DNA of 64,000 bases from an uncultured bacterium (lineage in GTDB: Bacteria; Bacillota; Clostridia; Oscillospirales; Ruminococcaceae), in contig CAKXHL010000006.1 of the NCBI GenBank assembly GCA_934875375.1, forward strand, positions 45,496 through 109,495, given 5' to 3'. Position numbers and translations under genes: made by a program. Below the pieces are notes generated by a model that did no database searches, was not told the DNA's origin, and saw nothing but the letters and a program-made list of their open reading frames with translations. Numbering within the stretch: position 1 is the stretch's first letter; the number at the start of each line of letters is the position of its first letter. Below, piece by piece: positions 8,515 through 17,902 of the stretch.

Positions 8515-10278
8515 TTATCCTTTGACCAGCAATGCCGCTACCCGCTCTTTATCCGGCGTGACTACCGCGGTTTCAAATTTATCGTAAACCACCTTGCCAG
8601 GTTTTGCGCCAGAAGGTTTTTTGACATTTTTGATAATCGTATAATCCACCGGAACCAACGCCGAATCCCGGGCACGGCTGTGATAAGCGGCGATCACCGC
8701 CGCTTCTTCCAGCGTCCGGTCGGGAATCTCCTTTCCGTCCGCAATCACGACGGTATGGGAGCCCGGGATCTTCTGGGTGTGAAACCACATATCATAATTA
8801 TGGGCGTCTTTTAGTGTCAGCCGGTCATTCTGGACATTGTTGCGCCCCACCAGAATGGTAAATCCATCGGAAGAACGATATTCCATCGGCGAAAGCTTTT
8901 CCGGCTTTTTGTTTTTGACCTTGCAGCTTTTGATATAGCCGGTTTCGCTCAACTCTTCCCGAATCGCTGCCAGTTCTGACTCTTTGACTGCCCGGGCCAA
9001 AGAATCGAATACCGTGTCCAGATACTGCAATTCCTCCCGGCCTTGTTCCATCAGCTCCTGCAGTTTCTTTTCCGCCGTATCCTGCTTGCGGTATTCGCTG
9101 TAATATTTCTGCGCATTCTGAGCGGGGGTCAACGACGGGTCCAGTGGGATGTCCACTATCGGCATGTCCTCTTCATAAAAATTCTGCACCCGCAGCATAG
9201 ACTGCCCTTTTTCCATCTGATAAAGGTTCGCGTGGATCAAATCTCCGTTTTGTTTGAGTCTCTCCCGGTTCGCGCATTCTCTCAGTTCTTCCTCCTGCGC
9301 CGCGATTTTGCGGGTAATCCGGTCGGAAGTATTGGCCAGCAGACGCAGCAGGTCATGGGAACGCTGCTTCATTCGATCCATCAGGTCCCGTTCGGCATAA
9401 AAACTGTCCAGCAGCGCCGAATAGCTCTCCATTTCCCGGGCAGTTAGTGCGCCCCGGTATTGATGAATTGGCAAAAATGAAAAATCCCGCGGCTTTCCTG
9501 ATGGCTCCAATAAGATAGTGGGAACCCCGCTGTGTTCCCGCAGGCGAAGCTGCAGCATGGAAAGCCACTCTCCCAAGCGTTGCTTTTGCAGTGCGTCCAT
9601 CTCGTCCGCCCGGATATTTTCTCCCCGGATCGCATAATTTTCCGCCTCCCGGCAGGTCAATGGCGACATCCCCTGCACAGTCTGAAGCAGTGCCTTGGCA
9701 ATTTCCCGCCCGCCAGACGCTGCTACCTTCTCTACCACCTGTTCCGGCTGGACATGCAGCAAATCCAGTTTATCGCTCTGGGGAGGCGGCAACTGATAAA
9801 TCATACCCGGCAGAATTTGCCGTACACTGGACATCTCCGCGTCAATCCGTTTCACCGCGTCGATAATCCGGCCGTTCTGATCCACCAGTACAATATTGGA
9901 ATGCCGCCCCATGATTTCCACTGCAAGCGTCAGTTCCACCAGATCTCCCAATTCATTGACCGCCTCAAAAACCAGATGCAGAATCCGGTCCATTCCCACC
10001 TGTTCGATCCGAACCAATCGTGCCGACCCCAGATGCTTGCGCAACAGCATGCAGAACATGGGCGGCTGTTTTGGATTTTCCGGCGCCTCCCCGGTAAAAT
10101 GGATCCGGGGACTTCCTGCATTCGCTGAAAGCAGCAGCTTTCCGGCGCCGCCTTTCCAGCGCAAAGCAATAATGATTTCCTCCCGGGTTGGCTGATGAAT
10201 CCGGTCTACCCGGGCGTCCAACGCTTTTTCCGCCAACTCCTGGCGCAGCTGATATAAAAACATGCCATCTAAAGCCAT
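8515..10278 (-). CDS. rqcH: RqcH (NFACT family) ribosome rescue factor
   Basis: Homologue of eukaryotic Rqc2/NEMF that binds obstructed 50S-peptidyl-tRNA complexes and drives alanine tailing of stalled chains for degradation; formerly annotated as fibronectin-binding protein A. 587 residues: NFACT-N domain (begins LDGMFLYQLRQELAEKALDA), helix-hairpin-helix region, central coiled coil (about 290-440) and the C-terminal NFACT-R domain with GFTILVGRNNVQNDRLT and MWFHTQKIPGSHTVV. Full length. trmK ends 3 bp upstream, so the two form an operon. Confidence 0.93.
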   Translation of the reverse strand: MALDGMFLYQLRQELAEKALDARVDRIHQPTREEIIIALRWKGGAGKLLLSANAGSPRIHFTGEAPENPKQPPMFCMLLRKHLGSARLVRIEQVGMDRILHLVFEAVNELGDLVELTLAVEIMGRHSNIVLVDQNGRIIDAVKRIDAEMSSVRQILPGMIYQLPPPQSDKLDLLHVQPEQVVEKVAASGGREIAKALLQTVQGMSPLTCREAENYAIRGENIRADEMDALQKQRLGEWLSMLQLRLREHSGVPTILLEPSGKPRDFSFLPIHQYRGALTAREMESYSALLDSFYAERDLMDRMKQRSHDLLRLLANTSDRITRKIAAQEEELRECANRERLKQNGDLIHANLYQMEKGQSMLRVQNFYEEDMPIVDIPLDPSLTPAQNAQKYYSEYRKQDTAEKKLQELMEQGREELQYLDTVFDSLARAVKESELAAIREELSETGYIKSCKVKNKKPEKLSPMEYRSSDGFTILVGRNNVQNDRLTLKDAHNYDMWFHTQKIPGSHTVVIADGKEIPDRTLEEAAVIAAYHSRARDSALVPVDYTIIKNVKKPSGAKPGKVVYDKFETAVVTPDKERVAALLVKG

Positions 10279-10281
10279 GAT

Positions 10282-10977
10282 TTACCTCTTTTCTTTCCAA
10301 TGGATGCAAATATCTTCAATTTCTCTCGCCAATTCGTAATATTTTTTATATTCATTCCGCTTTGTATTGGATTTTTTCAAACCTTCTGCAATTTTCTTTG
10401 CTATCTGTGCCTGCTTCTCCAGATAAATCCGCGCTTCTTCCGACCCTGTTTGAGGCATCAGCCCCACCCGGGCAAATAAATCGGTAACGTCGCACCGCTG
10501 CCCACACCAGCGGACCTGCATCACCGCATAAGCGAAGCCTTTGACGATCGAGGCCCGCTCCTGTAAAATTTCATAACCTCGTTGATACAACCCTGCCCGC
10601 AATTCGTGAACCTTGGTCATAGGCTGAAGAACAAACCGTTGGGACGAATTTTTCCAATCGGCTGTATCCAGGATATGCAGGATCATGTCTCCTCCCATGC
10701 CGGCAATCACCACATCATCCACTTGCTCTGCCAAAAGGCCCTGCAAGCCATCGCCCAGGAAAAGTGCAGAACAATCCTGCAAGCCATACTGCTTCAGCGT
10801 CTCGGCCGCCTTTTCCAATGGTTTCGGATGGATATCGCAGGCATAGCCGAATACGGCCTTTCTATCCAGCAGTAGTCGGGCGATTAAATAGCCGTGATCG
10901 GTTCCCACATCGGCAACACGGCTTCCCGGCCGAACCAACTGCGCTGCTGCTGCCAGCCTTTCGTCTAAAACAATCAC
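10282..10977 (-). CDS. trmK: tRNA (adenine22-N1)-methyltransferase
   Basis: SAM-dependent enzyme forming m1A22 in bacterial tRNA. The SAM-binding loop VADVGTDHGYL and the motif VVIAGMGGDMILHIL are typical of TrmK. I start it at a GTG (10977), which has AAAGGAG 7 bp upstream, giving 231 residues; an in-frame ATG at 11019 lacks a comparable site. Cotranscribed with rqcH, which begins 3 bp after its stop. Confidence 0.92.
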   Translation of the reverse strand: MIVLDERLAAAAQLVRPGSRVADVGTDHGYLIARLLLDRKAVFGYACDIHPKPLEKAAETLKQYGLQDCSALFLGDGLQGLLAEQVDDVVIAGMGGDMILHILDTADWKNSSQRFVLQPMTKVHELRAGLYQRGYEILQERASIVKGFAYAVMQVRWCGQRCDVTDLFARVGLMPQTGSEEARIYLEKQAQIAKKIAEGLKKSNTKRNEYKKYYELAREIEDICIHWKEKR

Positions 10978-11200
10978 GGTCCCACTCCTTTGTTTTCCGA
11001 TTGTATGATAAAGTAACAAGCAGACAAGTACTGCGCCTCATGCGATGCAGAGACAATTTGTCAGCGTCAAAAAGGCAAAATGATACGATTTGTATTATAT
11101 CCTGATATTTTTACAATTTTATATGCTTGCAAAACTGAAAAACATCATGTCCCAGTTTCTTCTGGTTATAATCTCCTTTGGAAAATTGACATATGGGAAT

Positions 11201-11692
11201 CTAAAAATTCTTTCTGGCGCGGGTCAACTCAATGGCTTCTTTCCCCGTTACATGTTCTACTACAATTTCCACGCAACACAGATTTTTCAGTTCGCGGCGA
11301 ACCTCTTTGTCCACCGCTTCCTGGTCTTCATAATATTTAAGCCCCAATATTTCTGCGGCGTGAAAAATTTCATCTTCTTTTTCCAACACTCTGGCTTTTC
11401 CAAATAGGATTACACTTTTAAAATAAGTGGTCAGTTCCTCTTTCACCACATTATCTTTTTCAATCACGCATAAGGAAACTTTGGCGCACCGCCTGATCGC
11501 ATCTAATTTGTGACCGGATCGGGCACCGTGAAAATATACTTTTCCGTCGGCGTATACATAGTTAATAGGCACCGTATAAGGATAGCCGTCATCACCTAAA
11601 ATCCCCAGGACCGCTGTTCTTCCAGTTTTTAAGATTTCAGCCGTTTCCTCTTGGCTCAACTGTTGTTTATGCCGCCTCATTTTACGAAACAT
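11201..11692 (-). CDS. Pyridoxamine 5'-phosphate oxidase-like flavoprotein
   Basis: 163-residue split-barrel FMN-binding protein of the NimA/PNPOx-like group: GRTAVLGILGDDGYPYTVPI with YADGKVYFHGARSGHK and the late segment KSVILFGKARVLE. Relatives reduce nitroimidazoles or bind FMN/heme; true PdxH activity is unlikely in this subgroup. Start chosen at 11692 where a G-rich ribosome site lies directly upstream; a longer in-frame start exists at 11740. Monocistronic. Confidence 0.82.
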   Translation of the reverse strand: MFRKMRRHKQQLSQEETAEILKTGRTAVLGILGDDGYPYTVPINYVYADGKVYFHGARSGHKLDAIRRCAKVSLCVIEKDNVVKEELTTYFKSVILFGKARVLEKEDEIFHAAEILGLKYYEDQEAVDKEVRRELKNLCCVEIVVEHVTGKEAIELTRARKNF

Positions 11693-11776
11693 TGTTTTCC
11701 CCCCTGCCCTATGACCAATTGTATTTTTTAATGATAGCATAAAATCCAGATTGATGCCATTATTTTCATAACATTA

Positions 11777-11815
11777 TGCAAAACGGCCCTGTGCCTTCCG
11801 CACAAGACCGTTTCC
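11777..11815 (-). terminator. Terminator downstream of the MFS gene
   Basis: Imperfect stem AACGG-C-GTGC/GCAC-G-CCGTT with a T run on the reverse strand, between the MFS stop (11884) and the flavoprotein gene. Confidence 0.6.
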
Positions 11816-11883
11816 AAAAGAACAGGCGTACAACCGTCTAAAACGCTGCCCGGCAGTATGTCAGGCAGCAGCTGATTTTTGCT

Positions 11884-13164
11884 TTACGCCACCGGTTCCT
11901 CTTGATGGACATAGGTCTCCAGTCGTTTGGCCGCCAGCGAGCTGACAAAAATCGCCGCATATTGCAGCACAGTCAACAACAGAATTCCCCAAACGCTGCC
12001 GTAAGTGGTTTTCGGCATCAGCATGACCAGCAGTACGCCGGCCACCCTTCCGTAATCCAGAAAAAAGCTTTTGACGGTAGAAAATTCTGCCGATTCCGTA
12101 TTGGTCGGGCAGGTTTTCTGTACTACGCTATAATAAATCCCGTTGCCCGGAGAGAGCAAAAAGTTATTAAAAAATGCATTGATTACACTGAACATCAGAA
12201 TGGTAATAACGTCCATCCGCACAAACAGGATCAGCGTACAAACCAGCATCGTCGTCACCCCACCGGCCATGTAGCGAATCCGGTTCGATGGCTTTAGTCG
12301 CTTGCCCAGCACCCAGTAAGCGAGAATGGAAAACAATCCGGTCAAAAGAGTATTGGCTCCGATCAGCGCCTCACTTTGAATCAGTTCAAACAAGAGAATA
12401 TTCAAATAAAAAGCCAGCGTTCCTTCTCGAATGCCTTTTAAAAACTCCGCTCCGACTGCCTCCAGCATCAGCGGATTGTGGAACATTTTATGAAAACCAC
12501 GCTTCAGGCTCACCTTCGCATCAACAATTTGATCCTGTGGCAGTTTTTTCAAATAAAATACTGTTATTAGGGCTACTGCGATAGACAAGGCAAACATGAT
12601 GTAATATCCCAGCAGGCCACCCACCATCACCCCTTCACAAGCGGAAATAATCCCACCTGTAATGGTAGGCATAATCAGATTTACAATGCCGGTACCCATT
12701 CCGATAACCGACAGGGAAACATCCCGGTTTTCATCCGTCGTATACAGCGGAACTTTGATACAGTAGCCCATCCAATAATACCCTCCGGCCCAGGATACCA
12801 GAAAGGCGATGACCGGCATAAACCAAACCGCTGCATCCATCACGCACAGGAAAAAGGCATACAAAAAAATAAACGTGAAAAATCCCAGCCGCATGGCTTT
12901 GGTCGATCCTTTTTTACTGGCATAATACATTGCCAGCGTTGTACCGATCGGATTGAATACATAAGTGATCAAGTTATACTGCAAGGTAGTATCCGCCCCA
13001 CCGGTTAAACGAAAAAACAGCGTATTGATGAATACTGTCTGCAAATTGTTAAAAATGAGAAAACCAAAGTGCAGCAATGCAAATGTCCGAAAAGTTTCTG
13101 TTAAGCGATCCAGTCCCAATAAACCTTCCGCCCTGCCCCACAAGCGATCCCACCCGTTTTTCAT
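11884..13164 (-). CDS. Major facilitator superfamily transporter
   Basis: 426 residues with about 12 predicted membrane helices in two halves separated by a hydrophilic loop (about 206-235, KKLPQDQIVDAKVSLKRGF). A clear family is recognisable (MFS) but not the substrate. N-terminal part is WDRLWGRAEGLLGLDRLTET. No adjacent enzyme gene hints at a cargo; a terminator follows it. Confidence 0.78.
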   Translation of the reverse strand: MKNGWDRLWGRAEGLLGLDRLTETFRTFALLHFGFLIFNNLQTVFINTLFFRLTGGADTTLQYNLITYVFNPIGTTLAMYYASKKGSTKAMRLGFFTFIFLYAFFLCVMDAAVWFMPVIAFLVSWAGGYYWMGYCIKVPLYTTDENRDVSLSVIGMGTGIVNLIMPTITGGIISACEGVMVGGLLGYYIMFALSIAVALITVFYLKKLPQDQIVDAKVSLKRGFHKMFHNPLMLEAVGAEFLKGIREGTLAFYLNILLFELIQSEALIGANTLLTGLFSILAYWVLGKRLKPSNRIRYMAGGVTTMLVCTLILFVRMDVITILMFSVINAFFNNFLLSPGNGIYYSVVQKTCPTNTESAEFSTVKSFFLDYGRVAGVLLVMLMPKTTYGSVWGILLLTVLQYAAIFVSSLAAKRLETYVHQEEPVA

Positions 13165-13258
13165 CCCAAGCCCTACCTTCTGTTAATATCCGGCGCCCCA
13201 TTATTGTCCTATGACATTATAGTATGAATAAATTTCCATTGCAACCGCTAAAAACAAC

Positions 13259-13291
13259 AAAAAACCGCCGTGTTTTTCACGGCGGTTTTAT
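13259..13291 (-). terminator. Terminator of the zinc-ribbon gene
   Basis: Perfect stem AAAACCGCCGTG/CACGGCGGTTTT around a 5-nt T loop; T-rich continuation on the reverse strand, 27 bp after the zinc-ribbon stop. Confidence 0.88.
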
Positions 13292-13317
13292 CATTTGCAA
13301 TAGGTGAAAAAGGGTGA

Positions 13318-13596
13318 TTAGTTTTCGCCTTTCATTTTCGCAAAGCACTCGCTGCAGTATACAGGTCTGTCCTCTCTGGGTTTGAAAGGAACCTTTGCCT
13401 CTTTGCCGCATCCAGCGCAAACAGCGGTGAACATTTCTCTTTCAGGTCTCGCATTGTTTTTGCGTGCGTCACGGCAAGCTTTGCATCTCTGCGGCTCGTT
13501 TACGAAGCCTTTTTCAGCGTAGAACTCCTGCTCGCCGGCAGTGAATACAAATTCCGCGCCACACTCTTTGCAAATAAGGGTTTTGTCCTGGTACAT
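13318..13596 (-). CDS. Small zinc-ribbon domain protein
   Basis: 92 residues with two paired-cysteine units: CKECGAEF...CKACRDARKN and CAGCGKEAKVPF...CSECFAKM, each able to bind zinc. It belongs to a widespread Firmicutes zinc-ribbon family of unknown function with CxxC-x(17)-CxxC spacing. A GAGGT ribosome site fixes the start at 13596. It follows the sigma-factor gene on the same strand but a 125-bp gap makes cotranscription uncertain. Confidence 0.85.
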   Translation of the reverse strand: MYQDKTLICKECGAEFVFTAGEQEFYAEKGFVNEPQRCKACRDARKNNARPEREMFTAVCAGCGKEAKVPFKPREDRPVYCSECFAKMKGEN

Positions 13597-13721
13597 TTCT
13601 TTTACCTCGCTTAATGAATTAGAATTTGCCCATCGATATACCGCATCGACATTGATAAACAACGCTTCGCCTGATATTCCAAGAGGCATTATACCCAATA
13701 GCCTGATTGCAGGCTAACGGT

Positions 13722-14330
13722 TCAGGAATTGCTGCGGTTTTGTGCTTTCCGCAGTTTCCGGCGGATTCGCTGCAGCGCGTTATCCACCGATTTTTCAGGA
13801 CATTTGAGCTTTTTCGCCATTTCCTCGTAACTGAAACCTTTCAGGTAAAGCTGGAGCGTTTCTTTTTCTAAGGGAGATAAAAGCGCTATGACCTGCTCCC
13901 GCATCCCGCGGGACTCTTCTTCTAAAATAACCGCCGCTTCTGGCCCAATCTGCTGCCAATCGGTCGGTAAACTGGAAATTTCCGATTCTTCCAACGAAAC
14001 AGAATCGTGAAACAAGCGATTTTTGCCTGTATTCTGCCGCCGCACCGCTGAAATCAGCTGTCGCTTCATACAAAGCCCGGCAAAAGCAGAAAAGGGGATT
14101 CCCTTTTCCGGCTGGAAAGAACGAATTGCTTTCAGCAGGCCAAGATACGCCTCCTGCAAAAGATCCTCCCGTTCCATACCTGCCGCACAGTAACTGCTGC
14201 ACAAACTCGTCGCCAGACGGTCGTAACGGGTGATCAGGTGTCTGAGCGCTTCACTATCCCCGTTTTGCGAGGCCAGCCACAGCTGCTCGTCAAGCCCACT
14301 GTTTTGGGGCAACCCATTCCTTCTTTCCAT
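13722..14330 (-). CDS. Sigma-70 family factor, SigH-like
   Basis: 202 residues. Region 2 is clear (REDLLQEAYLGLLKAIRSFQ, CMKRQLISAVRRQN) and region 4 carries an HTH (LYLKGFSYEEMAKKLKCPEK). Length and the segment NGDSEALRHLITRY fit the SigH/SigF-like group 3 factors that control sporulation onset or stress genes; region 3 is absent. I start it at 14330 (MERRNGL); upstream in-frame ATGs would add non-conserved residues. It is not near the usual SigH neighbours, so exact orthology is open. Confidence 0.78.
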   Translation of the reverse strand: MERRNGLPQNSGLDEQLWLASQNGDSEALRHLITRYDRLATSLCSSYCAAGMEREDLLQEAYLGLLKAIRSFQPEKGIPFSAFAGLCMKRQLISAVRRQNTGKNRLFHDSVSLEESEISSLPTDWQQIGPEAAVILEEESRGMREQVIALLSPLEKETLQLYLKGFSYEEMAKKLKCPEKSVDNALQRIRRKLRKAQNRSNS

Positions 14331-14459
14331 AGGCACACGTCCCAAATGATACTTTAATCCAGTTTCTTTCAGTGTATACCGCTCAACGGCAAAAGTCAAG
14401 AAAAATCCTGTCGCAGCATCCCAGAAAGTTCTGTGCCGGGTTATCAATCCAAAATATCC

Positions 14460-15860
14460 TTATTCTCCCTCCACTGCCAGTCCGTCGGAAGAACCCTTTT
14501 TCTTCTCCCGGGTCACATCCACAATCCAGCGGGTACCGCACAGCCGGATCAGTCCGGCAATACAGGTAAAGATCTCAGACGAGCGCAGGCACAGATATAC
14601 TACCCAGATCGGCCAGTGGAACACCAGTCCGGACAAAAAGCCCAACGGCACTGACAATCCCCACATGGCACCCACATCACAAATCAGGACAAACCGGCTG
14701 TCGCCGCCGCCCCGCAGGGTACCAAACATATTGATGTTGCCCATTGCCTGAAAAATGCAGACAAAGCACATCAGGTTCATAATGGAATAGGCAATCTCTT
14801 TTGTGGAATCCGTCACATTATAAAAATCCACCATAAAGCCCCTGAGTCCCAGGATCATCAGCGAAGCGACTATGCCCAACCCCAGACTGATGACAATAAA
14901 GGTTTTGGACTGTGCCCGGGCCTTTTCTTTCTCACCTGCGCCAATGGTATTGCCGGTCATAACCGAAGCAGCATTGGCCGCGCCCCAGATGAAAAAGGAT
15001 GTCATCTGGAACACGATATCGCAAATGCTGTTCGCTGCCACTGCCTCTGCGCCAATGCGCCCCAGAACCACCGCAGCCATAGAGTTGCCCAGCGACCAGA
15101 ACAGCTCATTGCACAAAACAGGCGCGCCGTATTTCATAAACAGTTTCACCGTTGCCATATCCACTTTGTGCCAAAAATCTTTGATCTGAAAACAGATTTT
15201 CTGATCGATTCGGAACAAAAATACTGTGATAATCGCAAATTCTACCAAACGGGCAATCATGGTCGCCAGTGCTGCACCGGCTACACCCATCTGCGGCATT
15301 CCCAGTTTGCCAAAAATCAAACCATAATTGAAAAATACGTTGACCAGCAAAGAAGCAAGGGTACTGTATAAAGCAATTTTCACCGTTCCAACCGTGCGCA
15401 GAATACTGGTAGTAGTAATGGTAAAAGCATTTGCCAGATAAATGACTCCGCAATAATGCAAATAGCGGATTCCTTCGTATATAATAGCCTCATCATTAGT
15501 AAAAATCCGCATCAGCATTTCCGGGAAAAAGGTTGCGCCAATGGCAAAAATCAGCGCAATACTCATGGAGATGCGGTAGGTCAGGCTCATAACCTTACGG
15601 ATAGAATCAGCATCTCCACGGCCCCAATACTGGCTGGTCAGAACCCCTGCCCCGCCAGTCAGGCCAAAGTTAATCATCATAAAAATAAAGCCTACCTGAT
15701 TGGCCAGCGAAGATGCGCTCATAGCCACTTCACCCAGTTGTCCCAGCATGATCGTATCCAGCATGCCAACCGCCGATGTTACCATATTCTGCAGTGCGAT
15801 CGGCACCGCAATGGCCAAAACCGTTTTGTAAAAATTTTTGTCTCTGACAATCAGACTCAT
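14460..15860 (-). CDS. MATE family efflux transporter
   Basis: 466 residues, about 12 membrane helices in two MatE repeats. Typical segments: FYKTVLAIAVPIALQNMV at the N-terminus, MLGQLGEVAMSASSLANQ in helix 1-2, and the matching SLGNSMAAVVLGRIGAEAVA in repeat two. Exports cationic drugs or dyes using a sodium or proton gradient; substrate unknown. It is a paralogue of the next gene (16086-17489), with the same orientation and near-identical domain layout, pointing to tandem duplication. Confidence 0.92.
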   Translation of the reverse strand: MSLIVRDKNFYKTVLAIAVPIALQNMVTSAVGMLDTIMLGQLGEVAMSASSLANQVGFIFMMINFGLTGGAGVLTSQYWGRGDADSIRKVMSLTYRISMSIALIFAIGATFFPEMLMRIFTNDEAIIYEGIRYLHYCGVIYLANAFTITTTSILRTVGTVKIALYSTLASLLVNVFFNYGLIFGKLGMPQMGVAGAALATMIARLVEFAIITVFLFRIDQKICFQIKDFWHKVDMATVKLFMKYGAPVLCNELFWSLGNSMAAVVLGRIGAEAVAANSICDIVFQMTSFFIWGAANAASVMTGNTIGAGEKEKARAQSKTFIVISLGLGIVASLMILGLRGFMVDFYNVTDSTKEIAYSIMNLMCFVCIFQAMGNINMFGTLRGGGDSRFVLICDVGAMWGLSVPLGFLSGLVFHWPIWVVYLCLRSSEIFTCIAGLIRLCGTRWIVDVTREKKKGSSDGLAVEGE

Positions 15861-16048
15861 AAATCCTCCTCACACCAATGGCACCCGTCATGGAAAATAA
15901 AAATAATTCCCAAGATCCTTTTTCAAAAAATCCTCTTTCCAAAAAACAGGCAGATTTTTTGTTTTGACCATTTTGTATTGCTATACGATCAAAAACAACA
16001 AAATTATTATAAACCTTAGATTAGCTCTAATGTCAAGAAAACATAAAG

Positions 16049-16077
16049 AAAAGCGCCCGTAATACGGACGCTTTTTG
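16049..16077 (-). terminator. Terminator of the second MATE gene
   Basis: Stem AAAGCG-CCGT/ACGG-CGCTTT with a 3-nt loop and T run on the reverse strand, 9 bp after the MATE stop at 16086; it separates the two MATE genes transcriptionally. Confidence 0.85.
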
Positions 16078-16085
16078 TACTGATT

Positions 16086-17489
16086 TTATACCTGTTCCGC
16101 TTCTTCCACCTGAACTTCCTGCTTCTCCTCGTCGGTTCTCGTTACGTCCTTAATCCACTTTCCGGAAAGGATACGGAAGATACAAGCGATCGATTTGAAA
16201 ATATCACCCGAACGCAGGCATAAGTACACCAGCCAAACCGGCCAGTCAAGTACCAGTCCGGCTAACCATCCCAGCGGCACCGAGAAAAACCACATAGATG
16301 TGACATCGAAAAACAGCACATACTTGCTGTCTCCACCGCCGCGCAGAGTGCCAAACATATTGATACTGGAAATTACCTGGAATACAACCAAAATACACAT
16401 CATGTCCATAATGGAGTAGGCAATGACGCGGGTTTCCTCTGTGACCTTGTAAAAATCGATTACCGGCCCGCGAATCGCAAACATCACCAGTGACGACAAC
16501 AGGCCAAAGGCAATGCTGATGACAAACAGCGTCAACGACTGATTGCGCGCCCTTTTGTATTTTCCTTCACCAATGGTATTTCCTGCCATAACGCCTGCTG
16601 CCTGACCAACGCCCTGATTAATGACCGAAGTGCATTGGAACACTACCTGGCAGATGCTGTTTGCCGCAACAAAATTAGAGCCCATATGTCCCATGATAAC
16701 CGACAGCATCGTACTGCCAATCGACCAAAGCATTTCGTTGCACAGTACCGGCGCGCCATAGCGCATATAAATTCCAAGAATTTCCCGGTCGATTTTCTGG
16801 AAAATATCCTGCACTTGAAAGCCAATTTTCTTATCAATACGGAAGACATATACCACAATAATCATACACTCTACCACGCGGGCAATCAGTGTGGCAATCG
16901 CCGCGCCGACAATTCCCATCTGCGGGAAGCCGAAATGGCCGAAAATCAAGCAGTAGTTAAAGAATACGTTGACAAAGAAGGAAATGATATACATATACAA
17001 CGTGATTTTTACGGTCCCCACTGTCCGCAGAATGCTCATGGAAGTCATCGTAAAACCGCTGACCAGATAAGTAAATGCAATAATCCGCAAGTACTGGGCG
17101 CCTGCCTCAATTACTTCTGGCTCTTTTGTATAAAAACTCATCAGAATATCCGGAATTGTCAGCGCCAAAATGGTAAAAATGGCTGCTAGCGTCATTGAAA
17201 TTTTATAGGCCATACTCATGACCTTGCGGATGGAAGCCGAATCCTTCCGCCCCCAATATTGGCTGGTCAGTACCCCTGCCCCTGCGGTCAGCCCCAAGTT
17301 CATAATCTGATAAATGAACCCGATCTGATTTCCAAGCGAGGAACCGCTCATAGCCACCTCGCCCAACTGGCCCAGCATGACCGTATCCAGCAGGCTAACG
17401 CCTACGTTAATCAGATTTTGCAATGCCAGCGGAATTGCGATCGCCGCCATTTTTTGATAAAACGATTTTTCTTTTACCCAAAAACTCAC
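16086..17489 (-). CDS. MATE family efflux transporter, paralogue
   Basis: 467 residues, about 12 membrane helices. MLGQLGEVAMSGSSLGNQ and SQYWGRKDSASIRKVMSMAY align with the neighbouring MATE protein over the whole length, including the C-terminal LVYLCLRSGDIFKSIACI. A charged tail ends the protein (DEEKQEVQVEEAEQV). A terminator lies between this gene and 14460-15860, so the tandem copies are separately expressed. Substrate unknown. Confidence 0.92.
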   Translation of the reverse strand: MSFWVKEKSFYQKMAAIAIPLALQNLINVGVSLLDTVMLGQLGEVAMSGSSLGNQIGFIYQIMNLGLTAGAGVLTSQYWGRKDSASIRKVMSMAYKISMTLAAIFTILALTIPDILMSFYTKEPEVIEAGAQYLRIIAFTYLVSGFTMTSMSILRTVGTVKITLYMYIISFFVNVFFNYCLIFGHFGFPQMGIVGAAIATLIARVVECMIIVVYVFRIDKKIGFQVQDIFQKIDREILGIYMRYGAPVLCNEMLWSIGSTMLSVIMGHMGSNFVAANSICQVVFQCTSVINQGVGQAAGVMAGNTIGEGKYKRARNQSLTLFVISIAFGLLSSLVMFAIRGPVIDFYKVTEETRVIAYSIMDMMCILVVFQVISSINMFGTLRGGGDSKYVLFFDVTSMWFFSVPLGWLAGLVLDWPVWLVYLCLRSGDIFKSIACIFRILSGKWIKDVTRTDEEKQEVQVEEAEQV

Positions 17490-17716
17490 AAAATCTCCTC
17501 CTTTTTCGATATTTACCCATCTCTTATGTAGCTTTTAATTATTTTGTCATTTTATAACATTATAATACGAGTTGATAGCTTATGCAATACTCTGATTTGT
17601 CAAAAACAAAATTTGTGTAAAATATATTTTATATCAAAAAAAATCAACAAAATCTTTTTATCTGCATAAAAAGCTCTTGATTTTTTTTCTTTTTTGTGTA
17701 TAATAAATAGAGCAAT

Positions 17717-17803
17717 GCCGGTATGATGGAATTGGCAGACGTGCTGGACTCAAAATCCAGTGGTAGCGATACCGTGTCGGTTCGACCCCGACTACCGGCA
17801 CCA
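17717..17803 (+). tRNA. tRNA-Leu (anticodon CAA)
   Basis: Acceptor stem GCCGGTA/TACCGGC closes perfectly, anticodon stem CTGGA/TCCAG holds loop CTCAAAA with anticodon CAA, a long class II variable arm follows, the T loop is GTTCGACC, and the CCA end is encoded. A strong terminator follows at 17808. A recombinase gene relic begins 100 bp downstream, making this tRNA a candidate attachment site. Confidence 0.95.
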
Positions 17804-17807
17804 AGTT

Positions 17808-17847
17808 AAAAGCTACATTTTGAGAGATCAAAATGTAGCTTTTTTTG
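17808..17847 (+). terminator. Terminator of tRNA-Leu
   Basis: Stem AAAGCTACATTTTGA with its complement TCAAAATGTAGCTTT and a seven-base T run. Confidence 0.88.
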
Positions 17848-17865
17848 TTTTTAAGCAGAATGACA

Positions 17866-17902
17866 CCCTCCATGCTATACTTTTGGCATGGAGGGGTTTT
17901 TT
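17866..17902 (+). promoter_or_regulatory. Hairpin sequestering the recombinase ribosome site
   Basis: Perfect 10-bp stem CCCTCCATGC/GCATGGAGGG followed by GTTTTTT and then, at once, the ATG (17903) of the recombinase relic. The 3' arm holds the GGAGGG ribosome site, so the hairpin could both end transcription and hide the ribosome site. That it limits recombinase expression is inference. Confidence 0.6.
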